Shown: positions 43,649-53,094, counted from the stretch's first letter. The stretch is 64,000 nt of DNA from Roseobacter sp. HKCCD6576-2 (GCF_013179285.1 NZ_WVNW01000003.1:248001-312000), one strand, 5' to 3'. The notes: generated by a model from the sequence alone, not told the origin. Made by a program: numbers and translations.

Positions 43649-45850
43649 TCACGCCGCTGACTTTGCTTCCGGGCCGAACCGCCCATAGAAGCTCTGGCCT
43701 TTATCGGCCATCTCGCGGAGTAGGCCAGGCGTCGTGAACCGGTCGCCATAGGCCTCCGTCAACTGGTCGCAACGGTCGGCGGCATAGGGGGTGCCGAGGA
43801 TGTCGAGCCAGGAGAACGGGCCGCCCGACCATGGCGCGAAACCCCACCCCAGGATCGCGCCTACATCGCCTTCACGGATGTCTTCGAGGACGCCTTCCTC
43901 CAAGGCACGCACGGCTTCCAGAACCTGGGCAAAGAGCAAGCGATGCTGGACTTCGACCAGTTCAGGCTGCGTCTCGGCGACCGGGAATTTCTCGCCGAGA
44001 CCTTCCCAAAGGCCGAGACGTTTGCCTTTGTCATCATAGGCGTAGAAGCCGGAATTGGACTTGCGGCCCAAGCGCCCTTCGTCGGCCATCCAGAAGATCA
44101 CCTCGTCAGACGCATCGTCATAGGCGTCACCCATCGCGGCCTTGGTCGCCTTGGCGATTTTCACGCCAAGATCGATCGAGGTCTCATCGGTGAGTTGCAG
44201 CGGCCCAAGCGGCATACCGACCAGTTTCGCGGCATTCTCGATCAAAGCTGGCGCGACACCCTCTTTGACCATGCGGATGCCCTCGTTGATGTAAGGGATG
44301 ATGCAGCGATTGGCGTAGAAGAACCGCGCGTCATTGACCACGATTGGCGTCTTGCGGATCTGGCGCACGAAATCGAGCGCCTTGGCCACGGCCACATCAC
44401 CAGTCTCCTTACCCTTGATGATCTCCACCAGCATCATCTTGTCGACAGGCGAGAAGAAGTGGATACCGATGAACTGCTCCGGTCGCTCCGAGGCTTTGGC
44501 CAGTTCGGTGATCGGCAAGGTGGAGGTGTTGGTGGCGAAGATCGCGGTTTCGGGGATCACGGCCTCGGTTTTCTTTGTTACCTCGGCTTTGACGCCCATA
44601 TCCTCGAACACCGCCTCCACGATCAGGTCGCAACCGTCGAGCAGCGCGTAATCGGTGGTGGGTGTGATGCGGCCCAACACCTGATCTTTCTTCTCTTGAG
44701 TGACCTTCTTACGGGCCATGCCTTTGTCGAGGATACTTTCCGAGTACGATTTGCCCTTCTCGGCGGCCTCTTGCGCATTGTCGATCAGCACGACCTCGAT
44801 CCCCGCATTGGCCGAGACATAGGCAATGCCCGCGCCCATCATACCGGCGCCGAGGATGCCGACTTTCTTCACACGTTGGTCCTCAACCGCCGGGCGGTTC
44901 GCGCCTTTCTCCAACGCTTCTTTGTTGATGAAGAGGCTGCGGATCATGGCGGAGGAAGAGGGGTTCATCAAGACAGAGGTGAACCAGCGTGCCTCGATCT
45001 GGAGCGCGGTATCGAAGGGCACCAGGGCGCCCTCATAAACTGCGGAAAGGAGCGCCTTCGCCGCCGGATAAACGCCTTTGGTCTTGCCGTTGATCATGGC
45101 CGAGGCGCCAACAAAGGTCATGAAGCCCGCCGGGTGGTAGGGCGCGCCGCCGGGCATTTTCCAGCCCTTCTGATCCCAGGGTTTGACGATATCCGCATCG
45201 CCTGCCGAAAGTACCCATTCCTTTGCTTTTTCAAGCAGTTGATCGGCAGGCACGACCTCATCGATCAGTTGCGCCGATTTCGCTTTGGCCGGGTCGAGGG
45301 TCCGGCCTTCCAAGAGGACCGGTGCGGCCGCCATGGCCCCGACCATCCGCGAATAGCGGGTGGTGCCGCCGCCGCCGGGGAAGATGCCGACCAGGATTTC
45401 CGGCAGGCCGATTTTGGCCTTCGGATTGTCGGCCATGAAACGACGATGACAGGCCAGCGCGATTTCTGTCCCGATCCCCATGCAGGTGCCGGTGATGGCG
45501 CAGGCGACGGGTTTGCCGCCCTTGTTGGTCTTCGGGTCCATCCCGGCGCGCTCGAGACGGCGCAGGATGCGATGGCCGTTCATCGTAAAGTCGAACAGCC
45601 CTTTGGCGGGGGCGTCGCCGGATTCCTCTCGGATCTTGGCGAGCGTGTTCAGATCCATGCCGCCCGCAAAGGTTTCCTTGCCGGAGGTGATAACCACGCC
45701 TTTCACCGCGTCATCTGCCAGCGCTTGATCAATCAGGCCCTCGACAGCTTCAAATGCCTCACGGGTGAGGACGTTCATGGATTTCTCCTTCACGTCCCAG
45801 GTGATGACGGCGACGCCGTCGGGGCCGGTCTCCATCGTGAAATCGGTCAT
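43649..45850 (-). CDS. fadJ: bifunctional enoyl-CoA hydratase / 3-hydroxyacyl-CoA dehydrogenase
   Basis: 733 residues, the trifunctional-alpha type of beta-oxidation. The hydratase domain is residues 1-200 (AGGMDLNTLAK, GIGTEIALACHRRF, PEILVGIFPGGGGTTRY). The dehydrogenase N-terminal domain starts near 325 (VGILGAGMMGAGIAYVSANA), with FFSPVDKMMLVEIIKG and the C-terminal domain near 500-720. Hydrates enoyl-CoA and oxidises 3-hydroxyacyl-CoA with NAD. Last of the fadA-led operon, overlapping the preceding NTF2-like gene by four bases. FadB and FadJ names are both used for such proteins; I prefer FadJ because no FadB-specific feature is visible. Confidence 0.94.
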   Translation of the reverse strand: MTDFTMETGPDGVAVITWDVKEKSMNVLTREAFEAVEGLIDQALADDAVKGVVITSGKETFAGGMDLNTLAKIREESGDAPAKGLFDFTMNGHRILRRLERAGMDPKTNKGGKPVACAITGTCMGIGTEIALACHRRFMADNPKAKIGLPEILVGIFPGGGGTTRYSRMVGAMAAAPVLLEGRTLDPAKAKSAQLIDEVVPADQLLEKAKEWVLSAGDADIVKPWDQKGWKMPGGAPYHPAGFMTFVGASAMINGKTKGVYPAAKALLSAVYEGALVPFDTALQIEARWFTSVLMNPSSSAMIRSLFINKEALEKGANRPAVEDQRVKKVGILGAGMMGAGIAYVSANAGIEVVLIDNAQEAAEKGKSYSESILDKGMARKKVTQEKKDQVLGRITPTTDYALLDGCDLIVEAVFEDMGVKAEVTKKTEAVIPETAIFATNTSTLPITELAKASERPEQFIGIHFFSPVDKMMLVEIIKGKETGDVAVAKALDFVRQIRKTPIVVNDARFFYANRCIIPYINEGIRMVKEGVAPALIENAAKLVGMPLGPLQLTDETSIDLGVKIAKATKAAMGDAYDDASDEVIFWMADEGRLGRKSNSGFYAYDDKGKRLGLWEGLGEKFPVAETQPELVEVQHRLLFAQVLEAVRALEEGVLEDIREGDVGAILGWGFAPWSGGPFSWLDILGTPYAADRCDQLTEAYGDRFTTPGLLREMADKGQSFYGRFGPEAKSAA

Positions 45851-46824
45851 TTCTTCATCCTTTCCTGAATTTCGCGCATTGTCGGAAGGGCGCCAGAGGG
45901 CTGAAACTCAGGCCCCGGAAAACCCTTATTCGACAAGGAATTGGTGACTTCACTGCATTTCCAGCGGCCGTCGGCCAGACAGAGGATCATGCGGCTCTTA
46001 ACGGGGCCAAAGACGGGATCACCGTCTTTGGTCATCGTGGTTTGGTGGTAGCCATAGATGCGATCGCCCGAGATGAACTCGGCATAATCGGCGCGTCGTG
46101 TCAGGCGGTCGGCGCCGTAGCAGAGCATTTTTTTGCAGAGCAGATCGAAGAACGGTCGAACATCCTCGGGTGTGTTCACCAGATGATCGACCGAGTCGTA
46201 GTGCACATTATGCGGTATCGTGAAATAGCTGCACCAGCGGTCGAAATCCTGATCGTGGACCGTCTCACTGAGAGCATCTAGGAACGCTTGGTAGACTGGT
46301 TCGGCCCGGGCCTGCGTAGCACGTATGTCAGACATCGGCTCCGCCCATTTGTCCTGAAACGCGCCAGGCGCCGAGCGGACAACATCCACCGGGAATCTCC
46401 GGTTGCTCAATTCATGTTCCGCCTCAGCGAGATACCAGGCATTATCTTCCAGACGCAGGATCATCCGGCTGCCATAGGGCGGCACGACCGCAATTGCGTC
46501 CCGCAGCATATATGTTGTATGCCACCCCTCAATCACCAAGTGATTGATATAGCGTGCTTTATTTACCAGGCGGATGTAATGGGTGACCTGTTGGTTCTTT
46601 AGGTTTTGGGTCACGGTGATCATGTCGCCGATCAAGTCTTCGCGGGTTTCGAACACGGTTTCATCCGCGGTTGTACGCATCACGAATGGCAGCGCGACCT
46701 GATCGACGAAACGCTCGGTTTCGCCGTCTAGGAGCAGCGCCGAGGTTTCGTCGAGCCACACTTGGTAGATTTTCGACGGGTCCTGCATCTGCCCGCTGCG
46801 GGGAGGTGTCGTCGGCGTGGTCAT
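45847..46824 (-). CDS. duplicated NTF2/SnoaL-like protein in the beta-oxidation operon
   Basis: 325 residues made of two similar halves (about 17-150 and 170-310). Parallel endings show the duplication: SRMILRLEDNAWYLAEAEHE then LSNRRFP, and SRMILCLADGRWKCSEVTNS then LSNKGFP. Each half has the pattern of an NTF2/SnoaL-like alpha+beta barrel. Catalytic residues are not evident. It overlaps the upstream single-domain NTF2-like gene and the downstream fadJ-like gene by four bases each, so it is translated with the pathway. It might bind or process an acyl-CoA or hydroxy intermediate; this is inference from position. Confidence 0.75.
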   Translation of the reverse strand: MTTPTTPPRSGQMQDPSKIYQVWLDETSALLLDGETERFVDQVALPFVMRTTADETVFETREDLIGDMITVTQNLKNQQVTHYIRLVNKARYINHLVIEGWHTTYMLRDAIAVVPPYGSRMILRLEDNAWYLAEAEHELSNRRFPVDVVRSAPGAFQDKWAEPMSDIRATQARAEPVYQAFLDALSETVHDQDFDRWCSYFTIPHNVHYDSVDHLVNTPEDVRPFFDLLCKKMLCYGADRLTRRADYAEFISGDRIYGYHQTTMTKDGDPVFGPVKSRMILCLADGRWKCSEVTNSLSNKGFPGPEFQPSGALPTMREIQERMKK

Positions 46825-47252
46825 GAGACATCACCCCGCGGTAGGATATCTGGCCAGGAGACATAAGCCGTGAAATGCCGGGTTTTGGTGGAGCCCCAGA
46901 TGCCACCGCGCCGTTCAAGTGCGGTCTCATTGGAGAATCTGGGCACGACCAGTTTGCCACGGGACGTCAAGAAGCTGTCATGCGTCCCGTGCAGATGGGT
47001 GGCATCGTCAAACTGAGCCTCCCGCCCGATGCGGACATACGCATCGACATCCTGACTGGCTAGCGCGTTGGCAAAGCCGAAGAAATGATGGCGGATCGTT
47101 TCATCATCTTCCATGTGGAAGGTCTGCGTCTCTGTGATCAACAGATGCGGCAGGAAGATACGGGCGAGGAAGGTGTCCGCATCGCGCGCCAGGAGTGCCT
47201 CGCCCGTGAGGTCGAGATACTCCTGATAGATATCGAGCGCGGATGCGGGCAT
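46821..47252 (-). CDS. NTF2/SnoaL-like small protein in the beta-oxidation operon
   Basis: 143 residues (ATG 47252, GAGGG some 12 bases upstream). The helix-strand pattern YQEYLDLTGEALLARDADTF, HMEDDETIRHHFFGFANAL, VDAYVRIGREAQFDDATHL resembles an NTF2-like barrel and parallels the halves of the next protein. No conserved active-site residues identified. It lies 27 bases after fadA and overlaps the next gene by four bases. Probably a paralogue of the 325-residue neighbour, possibly forming a heteromer with it. Confidence 0.7.
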   Translation of the reverse strand: MPASALDIYQEYLDLTGEALLARDADTFLARIFLPHLLITETQTFHMEDDETIRHHFFGFANALASQDVDAYVRIGREAQFDDATHLHGTHDSFLTSRGKLVVPRFSNETALERRGGIWGSTKTRHFTAYVSWPDILPRGDVS

Positions 47253-47279
47253 CGGTTGGGGTTTCCCTCGCCAGCCGGT

Positions 47280-48491
47280 TTATACGCGTTCGATGATCGT
47301 GGCGGCCCCCATGCCGGACGCGACGCAAAGCGTTGCCAGACCGGTGCCTTTGCCGCTGCGCTCCAGCTCATCAAGCAGCGTGCCGATGATCATCGCGCCC
47401 GTGGCACCAAGCGGGTGACCCATGGCGATCGCACCGCCATTCACGTTCACCTTCTCATGATCGACGTCAAACGCCTGCATGAAACGCAGCACAACCGAGG
47501 AGAACGCCTCGTTCACCTCGAAGAGGTCGATATCCGAGATCGACATGCCGCTATCTTCGAGAATCTTCTGCGTCGCGGGCACGGGGCCCGTCAGCATGAT
47601 CGTCGGGTCGGTGCCGATTTTGCAGGTGGCGCGGATGCGCGCGCGGGGTTTCAGGCCATTGGCCTCGCCAAAGGCTTTGTTGCCGATCAAAAGCGCGGCG
47701 GAGCCATCGACAATGCCCGAGGAGTTGCCCGCGTGGTGGATGTGGTTGATCGCCTCCAGATGAGGGTATTTCATCAGCGCGACTGCATCGAAGCCGGGCA
47801 TGGTTTCGCCCATTTCCTTGAAGGCCGGTTTCAACCCGCCGAGGGTTTGCATATCGGTGCCAGGGCGCATGTATTCATCGTTGTCGAGGATGGTCAGCCC
47901 ATTGCGATCCGTCACCGGCACGATGGATTTGGCAAAACGATTGTCGTCCCAGGCGGCTTTGGCACGGGCCTGAGAATGCATCGCCAGCTCATCCGCGTCG
48001 TCGCGGGAGAACCCGTATTCGGTGGCGATGATATCGGCAGATATGCCTTGCGGCACGAAATAGGTGTCCATGGCGATAGAGGGGTCGACGGCGATGGCGG
48101 CCCCATCAGACCCCATAGCGACACGGCCCATCATCTCGACGCCACCGGCGATATAGGCGTCCCCGCCGCCGCCACGCACCTGATTGGCGGCCAGGTTGAC
48201 CGCTTCCAGACCCGAGGCGCAGAACCGGTTGATCGCAAGGCCGGGGATACGTTCATCCAGGTCCGATGCCAGAACTGCCGTGCGGGCCAAGCATCCGCCT
48301 TGTTCGCCGACTTGGGTGACATTGCCCCAGATCACATCTTCGACCGCATGCCCATCAAGCCCGTTGCGCTCTTTCAAGGCGTTCAGCGTATGGGCCGAAA
48401 GCCGCGCGGCAGTCACTTCGTGCAGGGCTCCATCCTTGCGGCCTTTGCCACGGGGGGTGCGGATCGCGTCGTAGATATAGGCATCGGTCAT
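47280..48491 (-). CDS. fadA: acetyl-CoA C-acyltransferase (3-ketoacyl-CoA thiolase)
   Basis: 403 residues from ATG 48491 (GGAG seven bases upstream; an open frame to 48563 lacks a site). Cleaves 3-ketoacyl-CoA to acetyl-CoA and a shortened acyl-CoA. Nucleophile C91 in NRFCASGLEAVN, the NEAFSSVVLRF segment, VNVNGGAIAMGHPLGATGAM with the catalytic His, and C-terminal CVASGMGAATIIE with the second Cys. First gene of an operon that continues with two NTF2-like genes and the fadJ-like gene. Confidence 0.95.
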   Translation of the reverse strand: MTDAYIYDAIRTPRGKGRKDGALHEVTAARLSAHTLNALKERNGLDGHAVEDVIWGNVTQVGEQGGCLARTAVLASDLDERIPGLAINRFCASGLEAVNLAANQVRGGGGDAYIAGGVEMMGRVAMGSDGAAIAVDPSIAMDTYFVPQGISADIIATEYGFSRDDADELAMHSQARAKAAWDDNRFAKSIVPVTDRNGLTILDNDEYMRPGTDMQTLGGLKPAFKEMGETMPGFDAVALMKYPHLEAINHIHHAGNSSGIVDGSAALLIGNKAFGEANGLKPRARIRATCKIGTDPTIMLTGPVPATQKILEDSGMSISDIDLFEVNEAFSSVVLRFMQAFDVDHEKVNVNGGAIAMGHPLGATGAMIIGTLLDELERSGKGTGLATLCVASGMGAATIIERV

Positions 48492-48541
48492 GAGATTACT
48501 CCAGTGAACTTGGCCCGCCGAGTGCGGTAGGCGGAAGGCGA

Positions 48542-48577
48542 GAAAAAGAAAACGGGCGCGCAAGATGCGCGGCCCGT
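48542..48577 (-). terminator. intrinsic terminator after the YidD-like gene
   Basis: On the minus strand ACGGGCCGCGC, ATCTT, GCGCGCCCGT form a stem with one bulge, followed by TTTCTTTTTCT. It separates the MerR-acyl-CoA dehydrogenase-GST-YidD run from the fadA operon. Confidence 0.85.
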
Positions 48578-48602
48578 CAGCAAAACCGGATTGTGCCGGG
48601 AA

Positions 48603-49160
48603 TCAGTCGAAGCAGGGCAGGCAGCCGCATCCGAAATCGCAGCCCTCGACATTGATCCTGCTGCATGAGCAGGCACCGCAGGCCTCGTCTGCGGTAGCAC
48701 ACGCGCTATCGGCGTCGTTCGGATTGTCGTTTGTGCCAGACGTTGCCTCTGTGTCGGAGCTGGCCGCTGTCTGTCCGTTTGCAAATCCGGGGGCGCAAAA
48801 GCTCGGCAAGGCGCAGCAACCGACGCCGCATCTATCGGTACAGGCCCCTTCGGGCGCAACCTCATCCCCGTTGCGACGGAGCCGTTGCCTGCGCTGTCGC
48901 GGCGTTTCTTCACCATTTGGCGCGCTGGAATGCGCAGGGCATGCCGCCCGCAATGTGAGCGAGGCCTCTTTGCAATCGCGGAACCGTTGCAGGATATACG
49001 GGATCGCAAGCCAGACCCCGTGATCACGGATGGCGTATTTTGCAAAGCCCGAACAACCCGTTCCGCCATGCAGAACCGAATGCGCACATCGGAAGCCTTT
49101 GTGCGGCGAGAGAAACCGTTGATATCCCCAGATTGCACCGAGCGCGAGCTGACTGACCAT
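48603..49160 (-). CDS. YidD-like protein with a cysteine-rich C-terminal tail
   Basis: 185 residues. The N-terminal 70 residues match the YidD family, linked to membrane protein insertion with YidC: LGAIWGYQRFLSPHKGFRCA, then HGGTGCSGFAKYAIRDHG. From about residue 100 to the end lies an unusual tail with 13 cysteines (TDRCGVGCCALPSFC, SACATADEACGACSCSR, EGCDFGCGCLPCFD) and an acidic Asn/Asp/Thr-rich spacer. The tail may bind metal or form disulfides. It follows the GST gene after a 79-base gap and is closed by a strong terminator. Function of the tail is unknown. Confidence 0.8.
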   Translation of the reverse strand: MVSQLALGAIWGYQRFLSPHKGFRCAHSVLHGGTGCSGFAKYAIRDHGVWLAIPYILQRFRDCKEASLTLRAACPAHSSAPNGEETPRQRRQRLRRNGDEVAPEGACTDRCGVGCCALPSFCAPGFANGQTAASSDTEATSGTNDNPNDADSACATADEACGACSCSRINVEGCDFGCGCLPCFD

Positions 49161-49239
49161 AAGAGTGCCTCTTGTCTTTGTTTGTCAGAGGCTTGGCACA
49201 AGTCGGAGCCGACCGCCAATGGGGGATTTCCTCTAGTTG

Positions 49240-49869
49240 TCATGGTGTATAGGCCCGCTGCATGAGGTCATAAGGATGTTGCCAGCCGGGTGTGGCGGCG
49301 ATGTTGGTCAGCCAGCGGTCGATATTCGGGTAACTGGCCCGCTCGAAGGTAAAGGCTTCGGGGTAGAAGAGATATCCGACGCAGGAGATGTCGGCGATGG
49401 TCAGACCGTCGCCGACAAGCCAGTTGCGGTTGTCGAGGGCGGCGTTGAGCACTTTCAGAGCCGAGGCCAGCCGCATCGCCAGAAAGCCGTTGACATCGGC
49501 ATTGCGCTTTTCCTCGGGGAGGAAATTCATGTTGAACCGGAGTGTGCCTGCCACGCCGGACAGTTTGTGGTTGTCGAAAAACATCCACCGCAAGATATCG
49601 CGCCGCTCTTGTGCGTTGCTGCCGCCCAGTTTGCCGGTCTTGGAGCTGATATAGTCCAAGATCACACCCGATTGGCTCAAGGTTGTGCCCTCAGCATCAA
49701 GCACCGGCACTTCGCCCATAGGGTTGAGCGCGCGGAACTCGGGCGTGCGCGTCTCGCCTTTGAAGAAATCAACGAAAACCGGCTCCCATTCGAGGCCTGA
49801 AAGTTCCAGCGCGAGCGCGGCCTTATAGGCGTTTCCACTTTCGGCGAAGCAGTAGAGTTTATGTGTCAT
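49240..49869 (-). CDS. glutathione S-transferase family protein
   Basis: 209 residues. N-terminal thioredoxin-like domain (MTHKLYCFAESGNAYKAALA with Ser at the GSH-activating place, NPMGEVPVLDAEGTTLSQSG, with the cis-Pro VPVL and the ESGVI-like SQSG), then a helical C-terminal domain (VGDGLTIADISCVGYLFY, the conserved N-capping Asp). Conjugates or reduces electrophiles with glutathione; the substrate is not known. It follows the 70-residue protein gene by 61 bases and probably shares the transcript of the acyl-CoA dehydrogenase gene. Confidence 0.92.
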   Translation of the reverse strand: MTHKLYCFAESGNAYKAALALELSGLEWEPVFVDFFKGETRTPEFRALNPMGEVPVLDAEGTTLSQSGVILDYISSKTGKLGGSNAQERRDILRWMFFDNHKLSGVAGTLRFNMNFLPEEKRNADVNGFLAMRLASALKVLNAALDNRNWLVGDGLTIADISCVGYLFYPEAFTFERASYPNIDRWLTNIAATPGWQHPYDLMQRAYTP

Positions 49870-49930
49870 ATCCGTGCGCCTCCCCGCGCCGGGCCATCTT
49901 ATGTTTGACCCGGTAAAACCGGGGATGCTG

Positions 49931-50143
49931 TCACCGTTTTCGCTCTTCCAACTCCGAGTTAAAAAGGCGAAGCCGTGCGGTCAGGTTCTCTTCAGTGATC
50001 ACACTGTTCCAGTTTTCGAACAGGAAGGACAGGAACTCACCCTCATCCAATCCCGCCTCGGTCGAGAGTGCCCGCAGCTTGCGAAACCCATCCTCGCTCA
50101 TCGCGAGATTGGGGCGGCGGGTCAGGCGGAGTCGTTTGGGCAT
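49931..50143 (-). CDS. 70-residue hypothetical protein
   Basis: ATG 50143 has AAGGA six bases upstream, a good ribosome site. The chain MPKRLRLTRRPNLAMSEDGF starts basic, then has two amphipathic helical stretches (FRKLRALSTEAGLDEGEFLS, TARLRLFNSELEERKR). It resembles small helical DNA-binding or adaptor proteins but I recognise no family. Set 23 bases after the acyl-CoA dehydrogenase gene on the same strand, so likely cotranscribed. Confidence 0.6.
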   Translation of the reverse strand: MPKRLRLTRRPNLAMSEDGFRKLRALSTEAGLDEGEFLSFLFENWNSVITEENLTARLRLFNSELEERKR

Positions 50144-50166
50144 GTGCTGTCCTTCCGGTCGAGACC

Positions 50167-51945
50167 TCAGAAATTGGCGGCGTCCAGCGCCATGACCGTC
50201 TCACCGCCGGTTTGAATCCGGGCCAGGTGGGTTGCGGTCATCGGCAATTGGCGCGCCATGTAGAAGCGCCCTGTGGCCAGTTTCGTCTCATAGAAATCTG
50301 GGTCCGAGGTGCCGGTTTCAAGAGCTTCCAGCGAGGCCTTGGCCATCCGGGCCCACATCAGGCCCAAGCAGACATGGCCAAAGAGATGCATGAAATCATA
50401 AGAACCGGAGAGCGCGTTGTTGGGGTTCTTCATGCCTTCTTGCATGAAATACATCCCCGCGGCCTGCAGGTCTTTCGACGCGGCCTTGAGTGGCCCGAGG
50501 AAATCCGCATTCAGCGCTTCATTGCCTTCATTCTCTTTGATGAAGGTCTTGACCAGCTCGAAGAAGGCCATGACGTGTTTGCCGCCATCTTGCGCCAGTT
50601 TCCGACCGACCAGATCCAGCGCTTGGACGCCATTGGCACCTTCGTAGATCATCGCGATCCGGGCATCGCGCGTGAACTGCGACATGCCCCATTCTTCGAT
50701 ATAGCCGTGACCGCCATAGACCTGCTGTGCCTGCACGGTCATGTCATAACCCTTGTCGGTCAGGAACCCTTTGATCACCGGCGTCATCAGCGAGATCAAC
50801 CCATCCGCATCAGCGTCTTTTGCACGATGCGCCTGATCGATCAGGGTGGAGCCCCAAAGCAGGAAGGCGCGGCCAGCCTCGGTGAAGCTTTTCTGCTCCA
50901 TCAGGTTGCGGCGGATATCGGGATGCACGATCAGCGGGTCGGCTGGGCCATCGGGGTTTTTCGGCCCCGTTACATCGCGGCCCTGCAACCGGTCTTTGGC
51001 GTAGAAGAGCGCATTTTGGTAGGCCGCTTCGGCTTGTGCCAGACCTTGCATGCCAACACCCAAACGCGCTTCGTTCATCATGGTGAACATCGCCCGCATC
51101 CCTTTGTGCTCGTCGCCCAAGAGATAGCCGGTCGCCTCGTCATAGTTCATCACACAGGTGGAGTTGCCGTGGATGCCCATTTTCTCTTCGATCTTGCCGC
51201 AGGCGACACCATTGCGCGTGCCCAGGCTGCCATCTTCATTCACCAGGAACTTCGGGACGATGAAGAGGGAGACGCCTTTGATCCCTTCGGGTCCACCGAC
51301 AATCTTGCCCAGCACCAGATGGATGATGTTGTCGGCCATGTCATGTTCGCCCGACGAGATGAAAATCTTCTGCCCGGTGATCTTGTAGCTGCTATCGTCC
51401 TGCGGCTCGGCTTTGGTCCGCATCAGGCCCAGATCGGTGCCGCAATGCGGCTCCGTCAGGTTCATCGTGCCGGTCCAGTCGCAGGCCACCATTTTCGGCA
51501 GATAGGTGTCTTTCTGCTGCTCCGTGCCATGGGCCAGGATTGCGCTCGCCGCGCCATGGGTCAGGCCCTGATACATGGTGAACGCCTGGTTCGCGGCCGA
51601 GAACATCTCGCCCACGGCGGTGCCGATCACATAAGGCATGTTCTGCCCGCCATATTGCTCGGGCATGTCGAGCCCGGGCCAGCCGCCCTCTTTCATCTGC
51701 TCAAAGGCCTCTTTGAAGCCAGTCGGGGTGCGCACCACGCCGTTTTCCATGGTGCAGCCCTCGGTATCGCCCACTACGTTCAGCGGGGTCAGGACCTCGC
51801 TGGCGATTTTGCCCGCCTCGTCGAGGACAGCCTGCGTGAAGTCGCGTTCCATCTCGTCATAGCCCGGCACATCCTGGCCGGAGACATCCAACACCTCATG
51901 CAGGATGAATTGCATGTCTTTCGTGGGGGCAGTGTAGCTTGGCAT
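50167..51945 (-). CDS. acyl-CoA dehydrogenase (long form with C-terminal extension)
   Basis: 592 residues, longer than the 380-residue norm because of a C-terminal helical extension typical of one FadE-related group. Catalyses the first beta-oxidation step with FAD. N-terminal helical domain, middle barrel ([33 protein letters not shown]), and C-terminal domain with [19 protein letters not shown] and [20 protein letters not shown], the last containing the conserved glutamate region. Directly after a MerR gene (37 bases). Electron acceptor is presumably ETF. Chain-length specificity is not decided. Confidence 0.94.
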   Translation of the reverse strand: MPSYTAPTKDMQFILHEVLDVSGQDVPGYDEMERDFTQAVLDEAGKIASEVLTPLNVVGDTEGCTMENGVVRTPTGFKEAFEQMKEGGWPGLDMPEQYGGQNMPYVIGTAVGEMFSAANQAFTMYQGLTHGAASAILAHGTEQQKDTYLPKMVACDWTGTMNLTEPHCGTDLGLMRTKAEPQDDSSYKITGQKIFISSGEHDMADNIIHLVLGKIVGGPEGIKGVSLFIVPKFLVNEDGSLGTRNGVACGKIEEKMGIHGNSTCVMNYDEATGYLLGDEHKGMRAMFTMMNEARLGVGMQGLAQAEAAYQNALFYAKDRLQGRDVTGPKNPDGPADPLIVHPDIRRNLMEQKSFTEAGRAFLLWGSTLIDQAHRAKDADADGLISLMTPVIKGFLTDKGYDMTVQAQQVYGGHGYIEEWGMSQFTRDARIAMIYEGANGVQALDLVGRKLAQDGGKHVMAFFELVKTFIKENEGNEALNADFLGPLKAASKDLQAAGMYFMQEGMKNPNNALSGSYDFMHLFGHVCLGLMWARMAKASLEALETGTSDPDFYETKLATGRFYMARQLPMTATHLARIQTGGETVMALDAANF

Positions 51946-51982
51946 CGTAAGGGCTCCTCCCGAGCGGTCCTGTCGTCGCGGC

Positions 51983-52408
51983 TTATTCGGCGGCGTCTTT
52001 TGTGGTCGTCACATTGGTCAGCATGTCTTGGACAAGGCCGATCTGCGATTTCAGATCGTCGATGGCGAGGTCCAACTCGGCGCGTTGGCGTTCCATATCG
52101 GCCAGGCGGTCACCGGCCACATCCAGCGTGCGGCTCAACTGCGTGGCTTGCTGATCACCGGCATAGTAGAGGTCGAGAAGCTGGCGGATTTCTTCCAGAG
52201 AGAAGCCAAAACGCTTGCCTCGCAGGATCAGTTTCAGCCGCGCCCGGTCGCGCCGGGTGAAGAGGCGTTTTTGCCCCTCGCGGATCGGAAACAGCAGTTC
52301 TTTGGATTCGTAAAACCGCAAGGTGCGCGGCGTCACCTCGAAGGTGTCGCACATCTCGCGGATGGTCATGGTTTCATTTGTCATCATGTCACTCACAGCG
52401 TCAAACAT
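51983..52408 (-). CDS. MerR-family regulator, LiuR-like
   Basis: 141 residues from ATG 52408 (GAGG eight bases upstream; internal ATGs exist). N-terminal [31 protein letters not shown], then [20 protein letters not shown] and [18 protein letters not shown]; a coiled-coil dimerisation helix follows ([20 protein letters not shown]). No cysteine metal set, so an organic ligand such as an acyl-CoA is likely. The palindrome at 52457-52472 upstream fits the LiuR consensus, and the downstream acyl-CoA dehydrogenase gene is the probable target. Autoregulation is likely. Confidence 0.9.
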   Translation of the reverse strand: MFDAVSDMMTNETMTIREMCDTFEVTPRTLRFYESKELLFPIREGQKRLFTRRDRARLKLILRGKRFGFSLEEIRQLLDLYYAGDQQATQLSRTLDVAGDRLADMERQRAELDLAIDDLKSQIGLVQDMLTNVTTTKDAAE

Positions 52409-52456
52409 CGATTCTGCCTCAGATGTGCCGGTCTGAAGGTCGTTCTACAAGAATGG

Positions 52457-52472
52457 CTTACGTTGACGTAAA
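52457..52472. promoter_or_regulatory. LiuR-type operator upstream of the MerR gene
   Basis: CTTACGTTGACGTAAA differs from the published-type LiuR palindrome TTTACGTTAACGTAAA in two places. The arms TTACG and CGTAA are exact. It lies about 50 bases upstream of the MerR start, where an autoregulated promoter is expected. Confidence 0.65.
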
Positions 52473-52587
52473 TGAAACGTTGCGTCACTTTAGTGTTGAC
52501 GAAAGGTCAGGAAAGATAACGTGGGGTCAGGAGTAATATTTGCAAAGTCAACCACCTCTGCAAAATCCCTTATAGGTAAGGGATTCC

Positions 52588-53094
52588 TTACCTTCCCGCC
52601 CCCGCGCGGCGCAGGCGGAGCGGATCGGGTGTGAGAAACCAGAACTGTCCATCGGGCGTCAAAAAGCGCCATCCAGTGCCCTCCCACTGGTACCCGGCGA
52701 TCCAAAGATAGTGCGATGTGGTCGGCTGCAAGTCGTCTGGATTCATCAGGCTGTCCAACGGCACGGTGCCGATCAACTCACCGGGTGCGGCCCAAATCTC
52801 GATCACAGTGATGTCTGGATCACCGGAGTAGGAGAGCAGGTTCAAACCTGGATTGCCGATCAGCACATAGCGCCCATCGCCCGACGGGTGCACATTCCGG
52901 CGCCAGCCGGGGATTTCCCATCGATCATCAATGCCGCTGGTGGGTTCAATCATCACCACGTCGCGGTTCAGGTTGCCGGTGACATGCACCCGGCTGTCGG
53001 TGATGAAGAAATAGGGTTCCGGTGGGGGCAGGGGGGCATCTGCCCAGGCTGCGGGGCCAGCGATGAGCGCAAGCAAGAGCGCCCAGGCCCTCAC
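52588..53094 (-). CDS. secreted hypothetical protein, coupled to a MerR gene
   Basis: 168 residues. Clear signal peptide (MRAWALLLALIAGPAAWADA). The mature chain is beta-rich with many Pro and aromatic residues (YFFITDSRVHVTGNLNRDVV, GDGRYVLIGNPGLNLLSY, LWIAGYQWEGTGWRFLTPDG), which could be part of a propeller or jelly-roll-like fold. No family recognised. It overlaps the upstream MerR gene by four bases, so the regulator and this protein are cotranslated. Periplasmic or extracellular. Confidence 0.65.
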   Translation of the reverse strand: MRAWALLLALIAGPAAWADAPLPPPEPYFFITDSRVHVTGNLNRDVVMIEPTSGIDDRWEIPGWRRNVHPSGDGRYVLIGNPGLNLLSYSGDPDITVIEIWAAPGELIGTVPLDSLMNPDDLQPTTSHYLWIAGYQWEGTGWRFLTPDGQFWFLTPDPLRLRRAGAGR

